A stretch of 64,000 nucleotides of DNA from Christiangramia salexigens (GCF_001889005.1 NZ_CP018153.1:902501-966500), one strand, 5' to 3'. Shown: positions 1-8,548, counted from the first letter of the stretch. Notes: generated by a model not told the origin, from the sequence alone. Numbers and translations are program-made.

Positions 1-351
1 ACCTTTTACATTTACATCTACCATTTTATCCCATTCTTCGGTATGAAGATTTTTCACATAAGAAAGTGGCATTAAGCCGGCATTATTAATAAGACCGTCT
101 ACATTTTCAAATTCCTTTTTGGTCTTATCCACGAGGTTTTCAAGATCTTTTTTATTCGTAACATCACCGGGGACCACTAAAGCTTTACCTGCTTTTTGTT
201 CATCTATCTTAGCTTTCAGTTCATTAAGTTTATCCTCTCTTCTAGCTGTTAATACTACATTAGCCCCTTCTTTAGATAGTTTAAGAGCTGTAGCTTCTCC
301 AATCCCACTTGAAGCTCCGGTAATAATTATTGTTTTTCCTTCAATACTCAT
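1..351 (-). CDS. Short-chain dehydrogenase/reductase, partial (C-terminus outside window)
   Basis: Only the N-terminal 117 codons lie in the window; the rest runs off the left edge. The visible part is a classical SDR Rossmann fold: the cofactor motif TGASSGIG sits near residues 10-17, an Asp-containing GDVTN segment follows strand 3-4, and NNAG lies near residue 92. The catalytic Tyr/Lys is not included. The ATG at 349-351 gives the usual SDR N-terminus. The family reduces or oxidises small carbonyls/alcohols with NAD(P); the substrate cannot be told. It is followed upstream (same strand) by a second SDR, from which it is separated by a terminator, so the two are probably separate transcripts. 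Confidence 0.9.
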   Translation of the reverse strand, partial: MSIEGKTIIITGASSGIGEATALKLSKEGANVVLTARREDKLNELKAKIDEQKAGKALVVPGDVTNKKDLENLVDKTKKEFENVDGLINNAGLMPLSYVKNLHTEEWDKMVDVNVKG

Positions 352-483
352 ATAATTTTTCTTTTTCGATTCATCTCAAAATACCAAGCATTACTTAGAA
401 TCGCAGGAAATTTTAAGGCTTTAAAATGAATTTAACCCTGTATAGTTGAGCTTGTTAATTTTTTAATGAATGTTCTAACAAAA

Positions 484-509
484 AAAGCCGGATCGAGAGA
501 TCCGGCTTT
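484..509 (-). terminator. Rho-independent terminator after the second SDR
   Basis: Perfect 11-bp stem AAAGCCGGATC/GATCCGGCTTT around a GAGA tetraloop, with A-rich and T-rich flanks. It lies just past the stop codon of the minus-strand SDR at 530. Confidence 0.85.
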
Positions 510-529
510 CTATTAAAATATATATACGT

Positions 530-1240
530 TTACTTTTTTGGAGGCCTGGAAGGTCTTACTTCAATTTTTGAAGGAAGTGTTCTCGGATTCATTTTTAAAA
601 GGTCCTCTACCAATTCCCCTATATCTTCACTCTGGATTTTCCATGCATCTTCTTCAGATGGTTCATGGTCGTTGAAATAAGTGGAAACAGAACCAGGCAT
701 GATAGTACTTACTTTTACACCATGATCCCTTAGGTCCAGCATAACGGCCTGTGTAAATCCGGTAACTCCAAATTTACTTGCATTATAAGCAGCTCCTCCT
801 GCAAAGAAATTAGTTCCTGCAAGACTTGAGATCGTGATTATATATCCTTCAGATTTTTTCAAGGCATCCACACCGGCTTTAATGCTATAAAAAACTCCGG
901 ATAAATTGGTATCTATAGTATCCTTCCATTCCTGAATAGTAATATCTTCAACCGAACCAAAATTCCCAATTCCTGCATTGGCAATTAGCACATCCAGTCT
1001 CCCCCACTTATCCATCAATTTATCCACAGCGGTTTTCTGACTTTCATAGCTTCTCACATCGGCTTCTAAACCTATAATTTCTCCGTATTCAGATAATTTA
1101 TCTGCGGCTTTTTCTGCTGAAGTCAAAGACCGGCTGGTCACAGCAACTTTATATCCCATCTTTAGAAGAGATTTTGCCACACCATAACCAATACCTTTAC
1201 TTCCTCCCGTAACAAGGGCTGTTTTATTCATCTTACTCAT
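530..1240 (-). CDS. Short-chain dehydrogenase/reductase
   Basis: A complete 236-residue SDR oxidoreductase. TGGSKGIG (11-18) is the NAD(P)-binding glycine motif, NAG is at 88-90, Ser138/Ser139 precede the active-site Tyr152-x-x-x-Lys156 (YNASK). Length and motif spacing fit a classical, cytoplasmic SDR; the family acts on many alcohols, sugars and lipids, and nothing here fixes the substrate. ATG at 1238-1240 is chosen; a second Met three codons in (MNKTALVTGG) is an equally plausible start. The neighbouring partial gene is another SDR, suggesting an old duplication, but the visible parts are clearly diverged. Confidence 0.92.
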   Translation of the reverse strand: MSKMNKTALVTGGSKGIGYGVAKSLLKMGYKVAVTSRSLTSAEKAADKLSEYGEIIGLEADVRSYESQKTAVDKLMDKWGRLDVLIANAGIGNFGSVEDITIQEWKDTIDTNLSGVFYSIKAGVDALKKSEGYIITISSLAGTNFFAGGAAYNASKFGVTGFTQAVMLDLRDHGVKVSTIMPGSVSTYFNDHEPSEEDAWKIQSEDIGELVEDLLKMNPRTLPSKIEVRPSRPPKK

Positions 1241-1376
1241 ATTTAATTTTTTTCAGTTTTAAAGCTAATAAAGAGGTTTATGCTCCTGAAATTAAAAGCT
1301 CTAAGATTGTGTTAATTTTAATGGTTAAATAGATTATAAAACATTTTAAATTTCTTTTATAGAATACTAAAAAAAC

Positions 1377-1384
1377 TAACTTTG
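1377..1384 (+). promoter_or_regulatory. Bacteroidetes -7 promoter box TAACTTTG
   Basis: Exact match to the flavobacterial TAnnTTTG consensus, about 77 bases before the TTG start of the next gene; no clear -33 TTG at ideal spacing. Confidence 0.5.
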
Positions 1385-1414
1385 TCCTCGTAAATAAATC
1401 ATCTAATAAGACAA

Positions 1415-1438
1415 AGACGATAAGTCTAAAAATCGTCT
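1415..1438 (+). promoter_or_regulatory. Leader hairpin in the 5' UTR of the following gene
   Basis: Perfect 7-base inverted repeat AGACGAT/ATCGTCT around a 10-base loop, between the -7 box and the TTG start. A second, overlapping pairing AGAC (1410-1413 region) with GTCT (1424-1427) is possible, so the leader could switch between two folds. No poly-U follows, so it is not a plain terminator. Confidence 0.35.
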
Positions 1439-1460
1439 GTTCTAACTTAACTGGAATACA

Positions 1461-1862
1461 TTGGAAAATATAAAAGCTCAGAAGTTATTGAATAAGATCC
1501 AAAGAGATCTTATGCGAAATGGAATAATCATTAATACTCTTGTAGAGGATCTGAAAGAACTGAGAAAATTAGTTGTGGAGGAGAACATCCCGCTTCTTGC
1601 CAAGGTTCTTAGATTAACCTACGAGCATATTAGTGAACGTGATGCTTTTGAAATTGCCATTCCAGATGATGAGCCATTGGAGTTGGACGAAGAATCTGAT
1701 AACGATGAAGAAAATACAGTTTCTGAATCTGAAGAAATTACCGGACAGGAAAGTTTGGAGTACATGCTATCCTTGATGGCCGATCATTCTAATAAAGTGA
1801 ATGAAATAGAGCTTAGGGAATATGTAAAGGCTTTGAAAGAAGAAGCTAACGAAGATTACTAG
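1461..1862 (+). CDS. Conserved acidic hypothetical protein (TTG start)
   Basis: A 133-residue soluble protein I cannot assign to a named family. The N-terminal ~70 residues are predicted helical and basic-to-neutral (NIKAQKLLNKIQRDL..., LAKVLRLTYEHISERDAF). A strongly acidic linker (about 75-105, rich in Glu/Asp) follows, and a C-terminal helical part ends in LREYVKALKEE. No signal peptide, membrane segment or metal motif. The start is TTG: no ATG or GTG lies in a sensible position upstream, and the -7 box at 1377 leaves a ~70-base leader with a hairpin. The next gene begins 71 bases downstream on the same strand, so they may be co-transcribed. Confidence 0.75.
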   Translation: MENIKAQKLLNKIQRDLMRNGIIINTLVEDLKELRKLVVEENIPLLAKVLRLTYEHISERDAFEIAIPDDEPLELDEESDNDEENTVSESEEITGQESLEYMLSLMADHSNKVNEIELREYVKALKEEANEDY

Positions 1863-1933
1863 ACATCGATTTTCTTCGTATACGCCACTGATACTTATAA
1901 GGATTTCGAAAGAATTGCTATAAAAAGACTTTA

Positions 1934-2551
1934 ATGAAAGAAAAAGCGAAATCTAAGAAGAAGTCGCGAATCCGATTATTACATCAATATTATAGTTATA
2001 CCGGCTTTTATAAATTTGTTTGGAACAGTTTAAAAAAAGCCGTTCTACCTATTTTACTTTTTGTTGGGGCTTTGTGGGGCATAGATCATTATCTGCTGGA
2101 TATTGAAGATATGCTGGTAACCATTACCGAAACCTATGCTCCCCTGGAAGTGCTTTCCATATTTTTCCTGTCTGAATCACTACTTGGATTAGTTCCTCCC
2201 GAACTATTTATTGCCTGGGCGGGAAAATCTGCAAGTCCCTTTCTTTATTTAAGCCTATTAGCCACAGCTTCCTATCTTGGAGGAGTGGTCTCTTATTTTA
2301 TTGGTATTGCTATCACTAAAATTCCTTCTGTAAAGGAGGCTATGGAAGTGAAACTGGCGATACATATAAAGAATACCAGAAAATGGGGAGGTTTCTTGAT
2401 TATAGTAGGAGCCTTATTACCCATTCCTTTTGCGATGACCAGTATTGCAGCCGGGATCATTAAATTCCCATTTACAAGCTATCTTACTTTTGGACTATTA
2501 AGGTTTGCCAGATTCTATCTGTATGCTCTGGTAATTTTTGAAATGGTTTAA
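1934..2551 (+). CDS. VTT/DedA-like (SNARE-associated-type) membrane protein
   Basis: 205 residues with a basic cytoplasmic N-terminus (MKEKAKSKKKSRIR) and about five hydrophobic segments. The arrangement PPELFIAWAGK, then a glycine-rich helix (LGGVVSYFIG), then G-ALLPIPFAMTSIAAGI resembles the VTT domain of YqaA/DedA proteins, including the re-entrant helix with a conserved Pro-Ile-Pro-type turn. DedA/VTT proteins are linked to phospholipid (C55-P or PE) flipping and membrane homeostasis; that role is known of the family, not shown here. It sits in a run of small membrane-protein genes. Assignment rests on motif shape rather than on a strong signature. Confidence 0.7.
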   Translation: MKEKAKSKKKSRIRLLHQYYSYTGFYKFVWNSLKKAVLPILLFVGALWGIDHYLLDIEDMLVTITETYAPLEVLSIFFLSESLLGLVPPELFIAWAGKSASPFLYLSLLATASYLGGVVSYFIGIAITKIPSVKEAMEVKLAIHIKNTRKWGGFLIIVGALLPIPFAMTSIAAGIIKFPFTSYLTFGLLRFARFYLYALVIFEMV

Positions 2552-2647
2552 CTTTCTTTATACTAATATTTTAAACTTTTCATAAGGCTCAAGGTTGGAT
2601 TATTCATAACTGCTATCTTGGTTCCACAAACCAACCAAAATAGCAAT

Positions 2648-3430
2648 ATGGATCAAAAAATCGTAAAGATGGCTCGTACTGGCTATGCCGCCAAAGGTAT
2701 AGTTTATAGTATAACAGGAGCCCTTACTTTTATGGCTGCCTTTAATATGGGAGGCCAGCAGACCGGAAAAACCGGTGTAATAGACTTTCTCCAAAAACAA
2801 CCTTTCGGGAATGTATTACTTGCTCTTATCGCATTAGGCCTATTATGTTACGCGGGCTGGAGATTTGTACAGACATTTAAAGATCCCGAAAATATAGGAA
2901 GTGATAAAAAAGGGAAAGCTAAACGTTTCGCATTTTTTATAAGCGGTCTAATCTACCTGTCACTTGCTGCTTTAGCGGTAAAAAAACTTATCGATGCTGG
3001 ATCTTCGGGAGGAGGCGCTAAAACTTTTGGTTTTCTTTCCGGACAACTCGGTATTGTTGTATTCGTAGTTATAGGCTTGAGCCTTATAGGAATAAGCATT
3101 GCGCAATTTAAAAAAGCCTATTCAGGAAAGTTCTTGAGGAAATTTGAATACAAATCCATTTCCGAAGAAAAAAGAAGAAAAACTATTAAAAATACGGGGT
3201 ATCTGGGTATTGTGTCCCGTGGTATTATCTTCGGTGTTTTAGCCTTTATTTTTCTAAGAGCCGCCTACCACTCTAATACAAATGATATAAAAAGCACTAC
3301 TGATGCTTTCTCATTCTTACAGGATTCATCATATGGAGCCTGGTTAATGGGACTGGTAGCCTTAGGTTTTGTTTGCTATGGGATATATATGATCGCCACA
3401 GCTAAATACCGTCAATTCTCAAATTCGTAA
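2648..3430 (+). CDS. DUF1206 membrane protein
   Basis: 260 residues made of three repeats of a two-helix unit, each opening with an (A/N)xTGYxxxGxxY/F pattern: MARTGYAAKGIVYSITG near residue 7, KRFAFFISGLIYLSLA near 95, and KNTGYLGIVSRGIIFGVLAF near 180. This six-helix triplicated plan is the hallmark of DUF1206 proteins, whose function is unknown. The ATG at 2648 is chosen because homology-like sequence starts there; a TTG ten codons upstream would add only a low-complexity Gln/Asn peptide. The YqaE-like gene follows 19 bases later on the same strand, likely co-transcribed. Confidence 0.88.
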   Translation: MDQKIVKMARTGYAAKGIVYSITGALTFMAAFNMGGQQTGKTGVIDFLQKQPFGNVLLALIALGLLCYAGWRFVQTFKDPENIGSDKKGKAKRFAFFISGLIYLSLAALAVKKLIDAGSSGGGAKTFGFLSGQLGIVVFVVIGLSLIGISIAQFKKAYSGKFLRKFEYKSISEEKRRKTIKNTGYLGIVSRGIIFGVLAFIFLRAAYHSNTNDIKSTTDAFSFLQDSSYGAWLMGLVALGFVCYGIYMIATAKYRQFSNS

Positions 3431-3449
3431 CCATTAAATTAATTTATAT

Positions 3450-3608
3450 ATGTCACTATTAACAATAATATTAAATATTCTATTACCACCATTAGCCGTT
3501 TTTATGAAACATGGCTTAGGAGTAACTTTTTTAATTAGCTTACTACTTACCGCCCTTGGATGGATACCAGGTGTGATACATGCTTTTTTGGTTAATGGAA
3601 CGCGATAA
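3450..3608 (+). CDS. YqaE/PMP3 family small membrane protein
   Basis: A 52-residue protein. Two hydrophobic helices (residues 3-19 and 25-46) are joined by a short KHGLG turn; LLPPLAVFMKHG in the first half and LGWIPGVIHAFLV in the second match the UPF0057/PMP3/YqaE signature (PPLGVxxKxG ... PGxIHAxxV). Members are tiny inner-membrane proteins linked in yeast, plants and bacteria to membrane potential and stress; the bacterial role is unsettled. It begins 19 bases after the DUF1206 stop and ends just before a strong terminator. Confidence 0.88.
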   Translation: MSLLTIILNILLPPLAVFMKHGLGVTFLISLLLTALGWIPGVIHAFLVNGTR

Positions 3609-3624
3609 TTATTACTATCCAACA

Positions 3625-3657
3625 AAAAAAAGGCCCTGTTAAAACAGGGCCTTTTTT
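3625..3657. terminator. Bidirectional terminator between yqaE-like gene and galE
   Basis: Stem AAAAGGCCCTGTT/AACAGGGCCTTTT with A and T tracts on both sides; serves the plus-strand yqaE-like gene and the minus-strand galE that converge here. Confidence 0.9.
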
Positions 3658-3683
3658 ATTTTTGATCAGTTTATCAATAAACG

Positions 3684-4724
3684 CTAATTATCTTCTTCTT
3701 CTCTTTTCTTAACTTCTAGCTGCCATTTCCATGCACTGCTCAAGGCCTCCTCTAAAGAGCGCTCTGCCTTCCATTTAAGTTCTTGATTAGCTTTAGTAGT
3801 ATCTGCGTATGCAGCAGTAATATCACCTTCTCTTCTTCCCACGATCTTATACGGAAGTTTTTCCCCGGTAGAACCTTCAAAAGCTTTGATAACCTCCAAT
3901 ACAGAGTTTCCTTGTCCCGTACCAAGATTAAAAACTTCGTAATTAGATTTTTCATTATTCTGCAACAACCTTTTTAAAGCATGTACATGCGCCTCTGCAA
4001 GATCCAATACATGGATATAATCCCTTATTGCCGTTCCGTCTTCTGTAGGATAATCATCTCCAAAAACTGACAGTTCATCTCTTTTCCCTATTGCCGTCTG
4101 AGTAATGAATGGTACAAGGTTTTGCGGCGTACCAATAGGCAATTCTCCAATATCTGCGGAAGGATGTGCGCCAATCGGGTTGAAATACCTTAAAGATATT
4201 GCTTTAAGCTGTGGAGACACTTTACAAATATCCTGAATGATCTCCTCGCCTATTTGCTTTGTATTTCCATAAGGAGACTCTGCTTTCTTAACAGGAGCAT
4301 CTTCTGTGATCGGTAATTTATCTGCCTGCCCATATACCGTACAGGAACTACTGAAAATAAAGTTTGCAGATTCTCTTTCATTCAACTCCTGAAGAAGATA
4401 AACCAGACTGGAAATATTATTTTCATAATAAAGCAATGGTTTTTCTACACTTTCTCCAACAGCTTTGGAAGCTGCAAAATGAATCACTCCATCTATTTCA
4501 GTATACTTTTCAAAAAACCTTTTTACTGCTTGCTTGTCTCTAAGATCTATATTTTCAAATTCTGGAGTAGTGCCTGTAATTTTGGTAATACCGCCAAGAA
4601 CATCTATGGAAGAGTTGGATAAATTATCTATAATAATAACTTCAAAACCCTCTTTCTGTAAAGCTACAACAGTGTGAGACCCAATAAAACCGAGCCCTCC
4701 TGTCACCAATACTTTCTTGTTCAT
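3684..4724 (-). CDS. galE: UDP-glucose 4-epimerase
   Basis: 346-residue extended SDR that interconverts UDP-glucose and UDP-galactose (Leloir pathway and supply of galactose for surface glycans) in the cytoplasm. GGLGFIGSH (9-17) binds NAD; SSSCTVYG (125-132) and Tyr152-x-x-x-Lys156 (YGNTK) form the catalytic triad; NPIGAHPS and the substrate-loop Arg residues (RDYIHV) are typical of GalE. Length matches the family (about 340). The ATG at 4722-4724 gives MNKKVLVTGG; an ATG one codon earlier is possible, and a TTG at 4748 is unlikely. It has no sugar-pathway neighbours, so it appears as a stand-alone gene ended by the shared terminator. Confidence 0.97.
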   Translation of the reverse strand: MNKKVLVTGGLGFIGSHTVVALQKEGFEVIIIDNLSNSSIDVLGGITKITGTTPEFENIDLRDKQAVKRFFEKYTEIDGVIHFAASKAVGESVEKPLLYYENNISSLVYLLQELNERESANFIFSSSCTVYGQADKLPITEDAPVKKAESPYGNTKQIGEEIIQDICKVSPQLKAISLRYFNPIGAHPSADIGELPIGTPQNLVPFITQTAIGKRDELSVFGDDYPTEDGTAIRDYIHVLDLAEAHVHALKRLLQNNEKSNYEVFNLGTGQGNSVLEVIKAFEGSTGEKLPYKIVGRREGDITAAYADTTKANQELKWKAERSLEEALSSAWKWQLEVKKREEEDN

Positions 4725-4871
4725 CATAATTATCAATTGACTGCGCAAATTAATAAAAATGCTTCACAGAGCCTTGATTTAAAAGTCAAATAAGCCTAAA
4801 AGGTATTTTTAATCCATAATGCTTATTTATTGTATAACAATTATCTTTGAATTCCATTAAGCAGAATACAT

Positions 4872-5156
4872 ATGTCAGTTAATACCCAAGTCACACTTTT
4901 TAAATGGATTAGCATCCTGGAAGGATTATCATTTCTTCTTTTACTTTTTATCGCAATGCCTCTCAAATATTTATTTGAGATGCCAACTATGGTTCAACAA
5001 GTGGGTATGGCTCATGGTGTCTTATTTATTGCCTATATTATAGGATGCATTCTACTGATTAGACCTATGGATTGGACTTACAAGCAGGTTGGCATCATTA
5101 TGGGTTGTTCTCTTATCCCATTTGGACCATTTTATGTAGATAAAAAATATTTGTAA
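4872..5156 (+). CDS. DUF3817 integral membrane protein
   Basis: A 94-residue protein with three hydrophobic segments. KWISILEGLSFLLLLFIAMPLKY near the N-terminus, GMAHGVLFIAYI in the middle and the C-terminal IPFGPFYVDKKYL are the recognisable features of DUF3817 (YdzA-like) proteins, whose function is unknown. The gene ends three bases before the start of the MscS-type channel gene, so they are very probably one transcript and the pair may serve a common envelope role. Confidence 0.85.
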   Translation: MSVNTQVTLFKWISILEGLSFLLLLFIAMPLKYLFEMPTMVQQVGMAHGVLFIAYIIGCILLIRPMDWTYKQVGIIMGCSLIPFGPFYVDKKYL

Positions 5157-5159
5157 TTC

Positions 5160-6431
5160 ATGGAGATAAAAGACCTGATCTGTTTTTTTGAAGAGTTCTT
5201 TATTGCCCAAGGCATGCACGAAGGTGCCGCCCAATACCTGAATCTTCTAATAAACCTGGTAATTTTAACCTTAATAGTTATAGGAGTTAATTACCTGATC
5301 AAAAACTTTATCATCGAAGCTTTCAAGGTTTTCACTAATCAAACGAAAACCACTTTCGACGATTATTTGATCCAAAGTAATTTCCCGAGATATTCAGGTA
5401 GAATAGTTCCTTTATTTATAATTTACGAGCTCTTTCCTCTCATTTTTTCTGAATTTCCAGATGTAATGGAGGTCTTCTATACCCTATTCAAAATTTACGT
5501 CATCATTCTGGTCATTTGGATCTTCAGGAGTTTGATCAGGACTTCAAGGAATTATTTAAAGACCCGGAAAGAATTTAATGATAAGCCTCTGGAAAGTTTC
5601 AGTCAGATCATAATGATCTTTATCTGGATCATTGGTTTAATGTTCATATTTGCTGAATTATTCGACAAATCGGTACTTGGTTTTGCGATCTCTTTAGGTG
5701 CTGCTTCGGCGGTTATACTTTTAATTTTCAAGGATACGATCCTGGGGCTAGTTGCATCTATTCAGGTTTCTGTAAATGATATCGTAAGGATCGGTGACTG
5801 GATCACTTTTGAAAAATTTGGAGCAGATGGTACAGTTACGGAGATAAACCTGGCTACCGTAAGGGTTCAAAACTGGGATAACACCTATACTACCATTCCC
5901 ACTTACAGTCTTATTGCAGATTCTTTTCAAAACTGGAGAGGTATGCAGGAATCTCCGGGGCGAAGAATAAAGCGATCAGTATATATTAAACAGAATTCAG
6001 TAAAATTCCTTACTCAAGAGGATCTTGATAAATTAAAGAAGATCCAACTTATAGCACCGTATCTGGATAACCGTCAGACAGAGATCAATAAATTTAATGA
6101 GAGTCATGATATTGATAAGAGTTTGCTGATCAACGGTCGAAATCAAACCAATTTGGGAGTATTCAGAAAGTACGCCGATTCCTATTTGCGGGAGCATTCG
6201 GCAGTGCATAAAGAGATGTATCTTATTGTGAGACATCTCGCGCCCACACCAAATGGAATTCCATTAGAAATTCTGTGCTTTAGCAGAGATAAACGTTGGG
6301 AAAATTATGAATATATTTCTGCAGATATTTTTGACCATTTAATTGCAGCAATTCCATACTTTGGTCTCAAATTATTCGAAGCTCCTTCCGGGGATGATCT
6401 CCGCGATTTTTTGGGTCAGAATAATTCTTAA
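5160..6431 (+). CDS. MscS-family mechanosensitive ion channel
   Basis: 423 residues. Four to five N-terminal membrane helices are followed by the pore-proximal helix (LGFAISLGAASAVILLIFKDTI, rich in Gly/Ala as in MscS TM3) and the cytoplasmic beta domain with DIVRIGDWITF, GTVTEINLATVRV and WDNTYTTIPTYSL. These are the core MscS signature; such channels open on membrane tension and release osmolytes on down-shock. The C-terminal ~150 residues form the larger YbdG-like cytoplasmic part. The start is ATG three bases after the DUF3817 stop. Close in design to E. coli YbdG rather than to small MscS. Confidence 0.92.
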   Translation: MEIKDLICFFEEFFIAQGMHEGAAQYLNLLINLVILTLIVIGVNYLIKNFIIEAFKVFTNQTKTTFDDYLIQSNFPRYSGRIVPLFIIYELFPLIFSEFPDVMEVFYTLFKIYVIILVIWIFRSLIRTSRNYLKTRKEFNDKPLESFSQIIMIFIWIIGLMFIFAELFDKSVLGFAISLGAASAVILLIFKDTILGLVASIQVSVNDIVRIGDWITFEKFGADGTVTEINLATVRVQNWDNTYTTIPTYSLIADSFQNWRGMQESPGRRIKRSVYIKQNSVKFLTQEDLDKLKKIQLIAPYLDNRQTEINKFNESHDIDKSLLINGRNQTNLGVFRKYADSYLREHSAVHKEMYLIVRHLAPTPNGIPLEILCFSRDKRWENYEYISADIFDHLIAAIPYFGLKLFEAPSGDDLRDFLGQNNS

Positions 6432-6449
6432 CTAACCAAACCAGGACAT

Positions 6450-7538
6450 ATGAAATTAAAAGCTTTTCTTCAGGGCTTCGGTATTATTGCAGTTATAATA
6501 AGCCTTGTGCCATTAATTGCTGCTGATTACTGGTGGATTAGGGTGTTTGACTATCCTCATATCCAACTAACCTTATTAACCTTAACTGCAATTGCTGCGT
6601 ATTTCATCAGGTTCGAGATAAGGTCCTGGATAGATTATACATTTATAGCAGTTCTAATTGGCTGTTTTGCATATCAATTTTCTACCGTAGCTCCTTATAC
6701 ACCTATGGTCCCTCATGAGGTTCATGCTCCAACAGCTACGGTAAATGAGAAAACCGGTTTTAAAATTCTTACCTCTAATGTGCTACAAAAGAATACAGAG
6801 TATCATCTACTTATCGAGGAAATGAAAAAAACAGTTCCCGATGTTGCTGTATTCACCGAAACCAATGAGAAATGGGCCACTGAGATAAGAAAAGGTTTAG
6901 GGGCTAATTACCCATATAAAGTGGAGGTTCCGTTGGATAATACCTACGGTATGATCCTGTATTCTAAACTTGAATTGATTAACCCTAAGGTTTTGTACCG
7001 TGTAGATGATAGCATCCCTTCCATTTCTACCGAGATGGTTCTTAAATCTGGAGATAAGATTCAGCTGCACGCCATACACCCTACACCGCCAATGCCACAA
7101 CACAATCCTACTTCTACAGATAGAGATGCAGAATTGATGAAAGTGGCACTTGAAACTCTGGATTCAGATTTACCTGTAGTGGTCATCGGCGATTTTAATG
7201 ATGTTGCCTGGTCTCAAACCACTACTCTATTTAAAAAGATTGGTGGATTGCTAGATGTTAGGATCGGTAGAAGTTTCTATAATTCTTTTAATGCTAAAAG
7301 CTTTATTATGCGATGGGCACTGGATCATATATTTGTTACCGAAGAGTTCAGAGTGAAAAACATTGCCACCGGACCAGATATTAAGTCCGATCACTTTCAT
7401 TTTTTAGCTGAACTTTATCTCCAACCTAAACTGGCTGAGGAGCAAAAGCCAGAACCAGCTACAAAGGAACAGCTTAAAGCTGCAAGAGAACAAATAGCAG
7501 AAGAGAAACAGGAAAATCAGGAAAAAGGATCTAAATAG
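6450..7538 (+). CDS. Membrane-anchored endonuclease/exonuclease/phosphatase family protein
   Basis: 362 residues. Three N-terminal hydrophobic helices (to about residue 85) are followed by an EEP-fold domain: LTSNVLQKN (metal/Asn position), VFTETNEKW (catalytic Glu), VVIGDFNDVAWS (Asp/Asn pair), LDHIFVT and a final SDHFHFLAEL (His base). The active-site set is complete, so it should hydrolyse phosphodiester or phosphomonoester bonds, probably on the periplasmic side. The substrate (nucleic acid, lipid, inositol phosphate) is unknown. The last 35 residues are a charged Lys/Glu/Gln tail. It starts 18 bases after the MscS gene and is likely the last gene of that operon. Confidence 0.9.
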   Translation: MKLKAFLQGFGIIAVIISLVPLIAADYWWIRVFDYPHIQLTLLTLTAIAAYFIRFEIRSWIDYTFIAVLIGCFAYQFSTVAPYTPMVPHEVHAPTATVNEKTGFKILTSNVLQKNTEYHLLIEEMKKTVPDVAVFTETNEKWATEIRKGLGANYPYKVEVPLDNTYGMILYSKLELINPKVLYRVDDSIPSISTEMVLKSGDKIQLHAIHPTPPMPQHNPTSTDRDAELMKVALETLDSDLPVVVIGDFNDVAWSQTTTLFKKIGGLLDVRIGRSFYNSFNAKSFIMRWALDHIFVTEEFRVKNIATGPDIKSDHFHFLAELYLQPKLAEEQKPEPATKEQLKAAREQIAEEKQENQEKGSK

Positions 7539-7570
7539 GCTTTACCTGCAACTTCCTGAATTTTGTAAGC

Positions 7571-7957
7571 TTATTTAAGGCGGTCCTTTACATATTCCAC
7601 CTGCGTTTTTCCGTGAGGTTTAGGTTTACCAAATTCGTCCAAAGCAACCATAACGATCTTGTCTATGGTGATGATGGTTTCGCGTGTCATCTTGTTTCTA
7701 ACTTCACATTTAAGACTAATTGATGCCGTTCCGAATTTTATCACCTCGATCCCGATCTCTACTATATCTCCCTGATGAGCAGAACTTTTAAAATCTATTT
7801 CACTCATATACTTCGTTACCGTTTTTTGGTTCTCCAATTGAACGATACTGTATAGAGCACATTCCTCATCTATCCAAGCTAATAATTTACCGCCAAACAA
7901 AGTGCCGTTAGGGTTAAGATCTTCAGGTTTTATCCATTTACGCGTATGAAATCTCAT
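7571..7957 (-). CDS. Acyl-CoA thioesterase, hotdog fold
   Basis: 128-residue single hotdog domain. The NPNGTLFGGKLLAWIDEECAL segment (residues 16-36) contains the catalytic Asn/Asp region of YciA/BFIT-type acyl-CoA hydrolases, followed by the DFKSSAHQGDIVEI strand pair. It hydrolyses acyl-CoA to free acid and CoA in the cytoplasm; chain-length preference cannot be read. Single-domain members work as multimers. It is preceded on the same strand by the NUDIX gene and a hairpin between them, so it probably has its own promoter. Confidence 0.9.
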   Translation of the reverse strand: MRFHTRKWIKPEDLNPNGTLFGGKLLAWIDEECALYSIVQLENQKTVTKYMSEIDFKSSAHQGDIVEIGIEVIKFGTASISLKCEVRNKMTRETIITIDKIVMVALDEFGKPKPHGKTQVEYVKDRLK

Positions 7958-7982
7958 TTTTTATTTTAAAATTAAAAAGAAT

Positions 7983-8007
7983 AAACCGGGTTAAAAAAGC
8001 CCGGTTT
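7983..8007 (-). terminator. Hairpin downstream of the NUDIX gene
   Basis: AAACCGGG/CCCGGTTT stem with an A-rich loop; read on the minus strand it is followed by a T-rich run. It lies between the NUDIX stop (8088) and the thioesterase start, so it most likely ends the NUDIX transcript. Confidence 0.6.
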
Positions 8008-8087
8008 AAGAATTATAGGATTATGAATTTTGAGTGTTTAAACAAGTAATACTTCAAAATTCAGGTCTTTTAAATATCAACTTGTTA

Positions 8088-8507
8088 TTATAAAAATTGC
8101 TGAGCCACATTAATTATTTCATCATGATCAAAGGCAAGTTTCATATCCGGTAATTTTTCCAGATCAAACCATTTGGCGTCCTTAGCATCATCGGCAGCCT
8201 TTAATTTCTCTTCCGAATATATTCTGCTTAGAAACGCTATAGAGATAGTATGTCCTCTAGGGTCCCTGTTAGGTTTGCCAAAGGCTTGTACTTGTTGCAT
8301 AGATTCTATGCTTAATCCGGTTTCTTCTTTTAGCTCTCGCTTAGCGGCGGTTTCCAGATCCTCATTTTCCTCCACGAAACCTCCCGGCAACGCCCATTCA
8401 TCTTTATAAGGCTCGTTTTTTCGTTGTACTAACAGAACTTTAAAATTGTTATTGGTTTTACAAAATATCACACTATCTACAGTGACTGCTATATTGTTTT
8501 TACTCAT
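8088..8507 (-). CDS. NUDIX hydrolase
   Basis: 139 residues, one Nudix domain. The Nudix box runs from Gly43 to about residue 65 and follows GX5EX7REUXEEXGU (GFVEENED..., RELKEETGL) with all metal-binding glutamates present. Enzymes of this family cleave nucleoside diphosphates linked to another group. The N-terminus (VTVDSVIFC) and the PNRDPRGHTISIAFLSR stretch recall the ADP-ribose/NrtR-like Nudix branch, but no winged-helix domain follows, so this is an enzyme rather than an NrtR regulator. Substrate is not determined. Confidence 0.9.
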   Translation of the reverse strand: MSKNNIAVTVDSVIFCKTNNNFKVLLVQRKNEPYKDEWALPGGFVEENEDLETAAKRELKEETGLSIESMQQVQAFGKPNRDPRGHTISIAFLSRIYSEEKLKAADDAKDAKWFDLEKLPDMKLAFDHDEIINVAQQFL

Positions 8508-8548
8508 AATATTTTAATTTTATTAGGTTTTAAGATCAGTCGTTTCCT

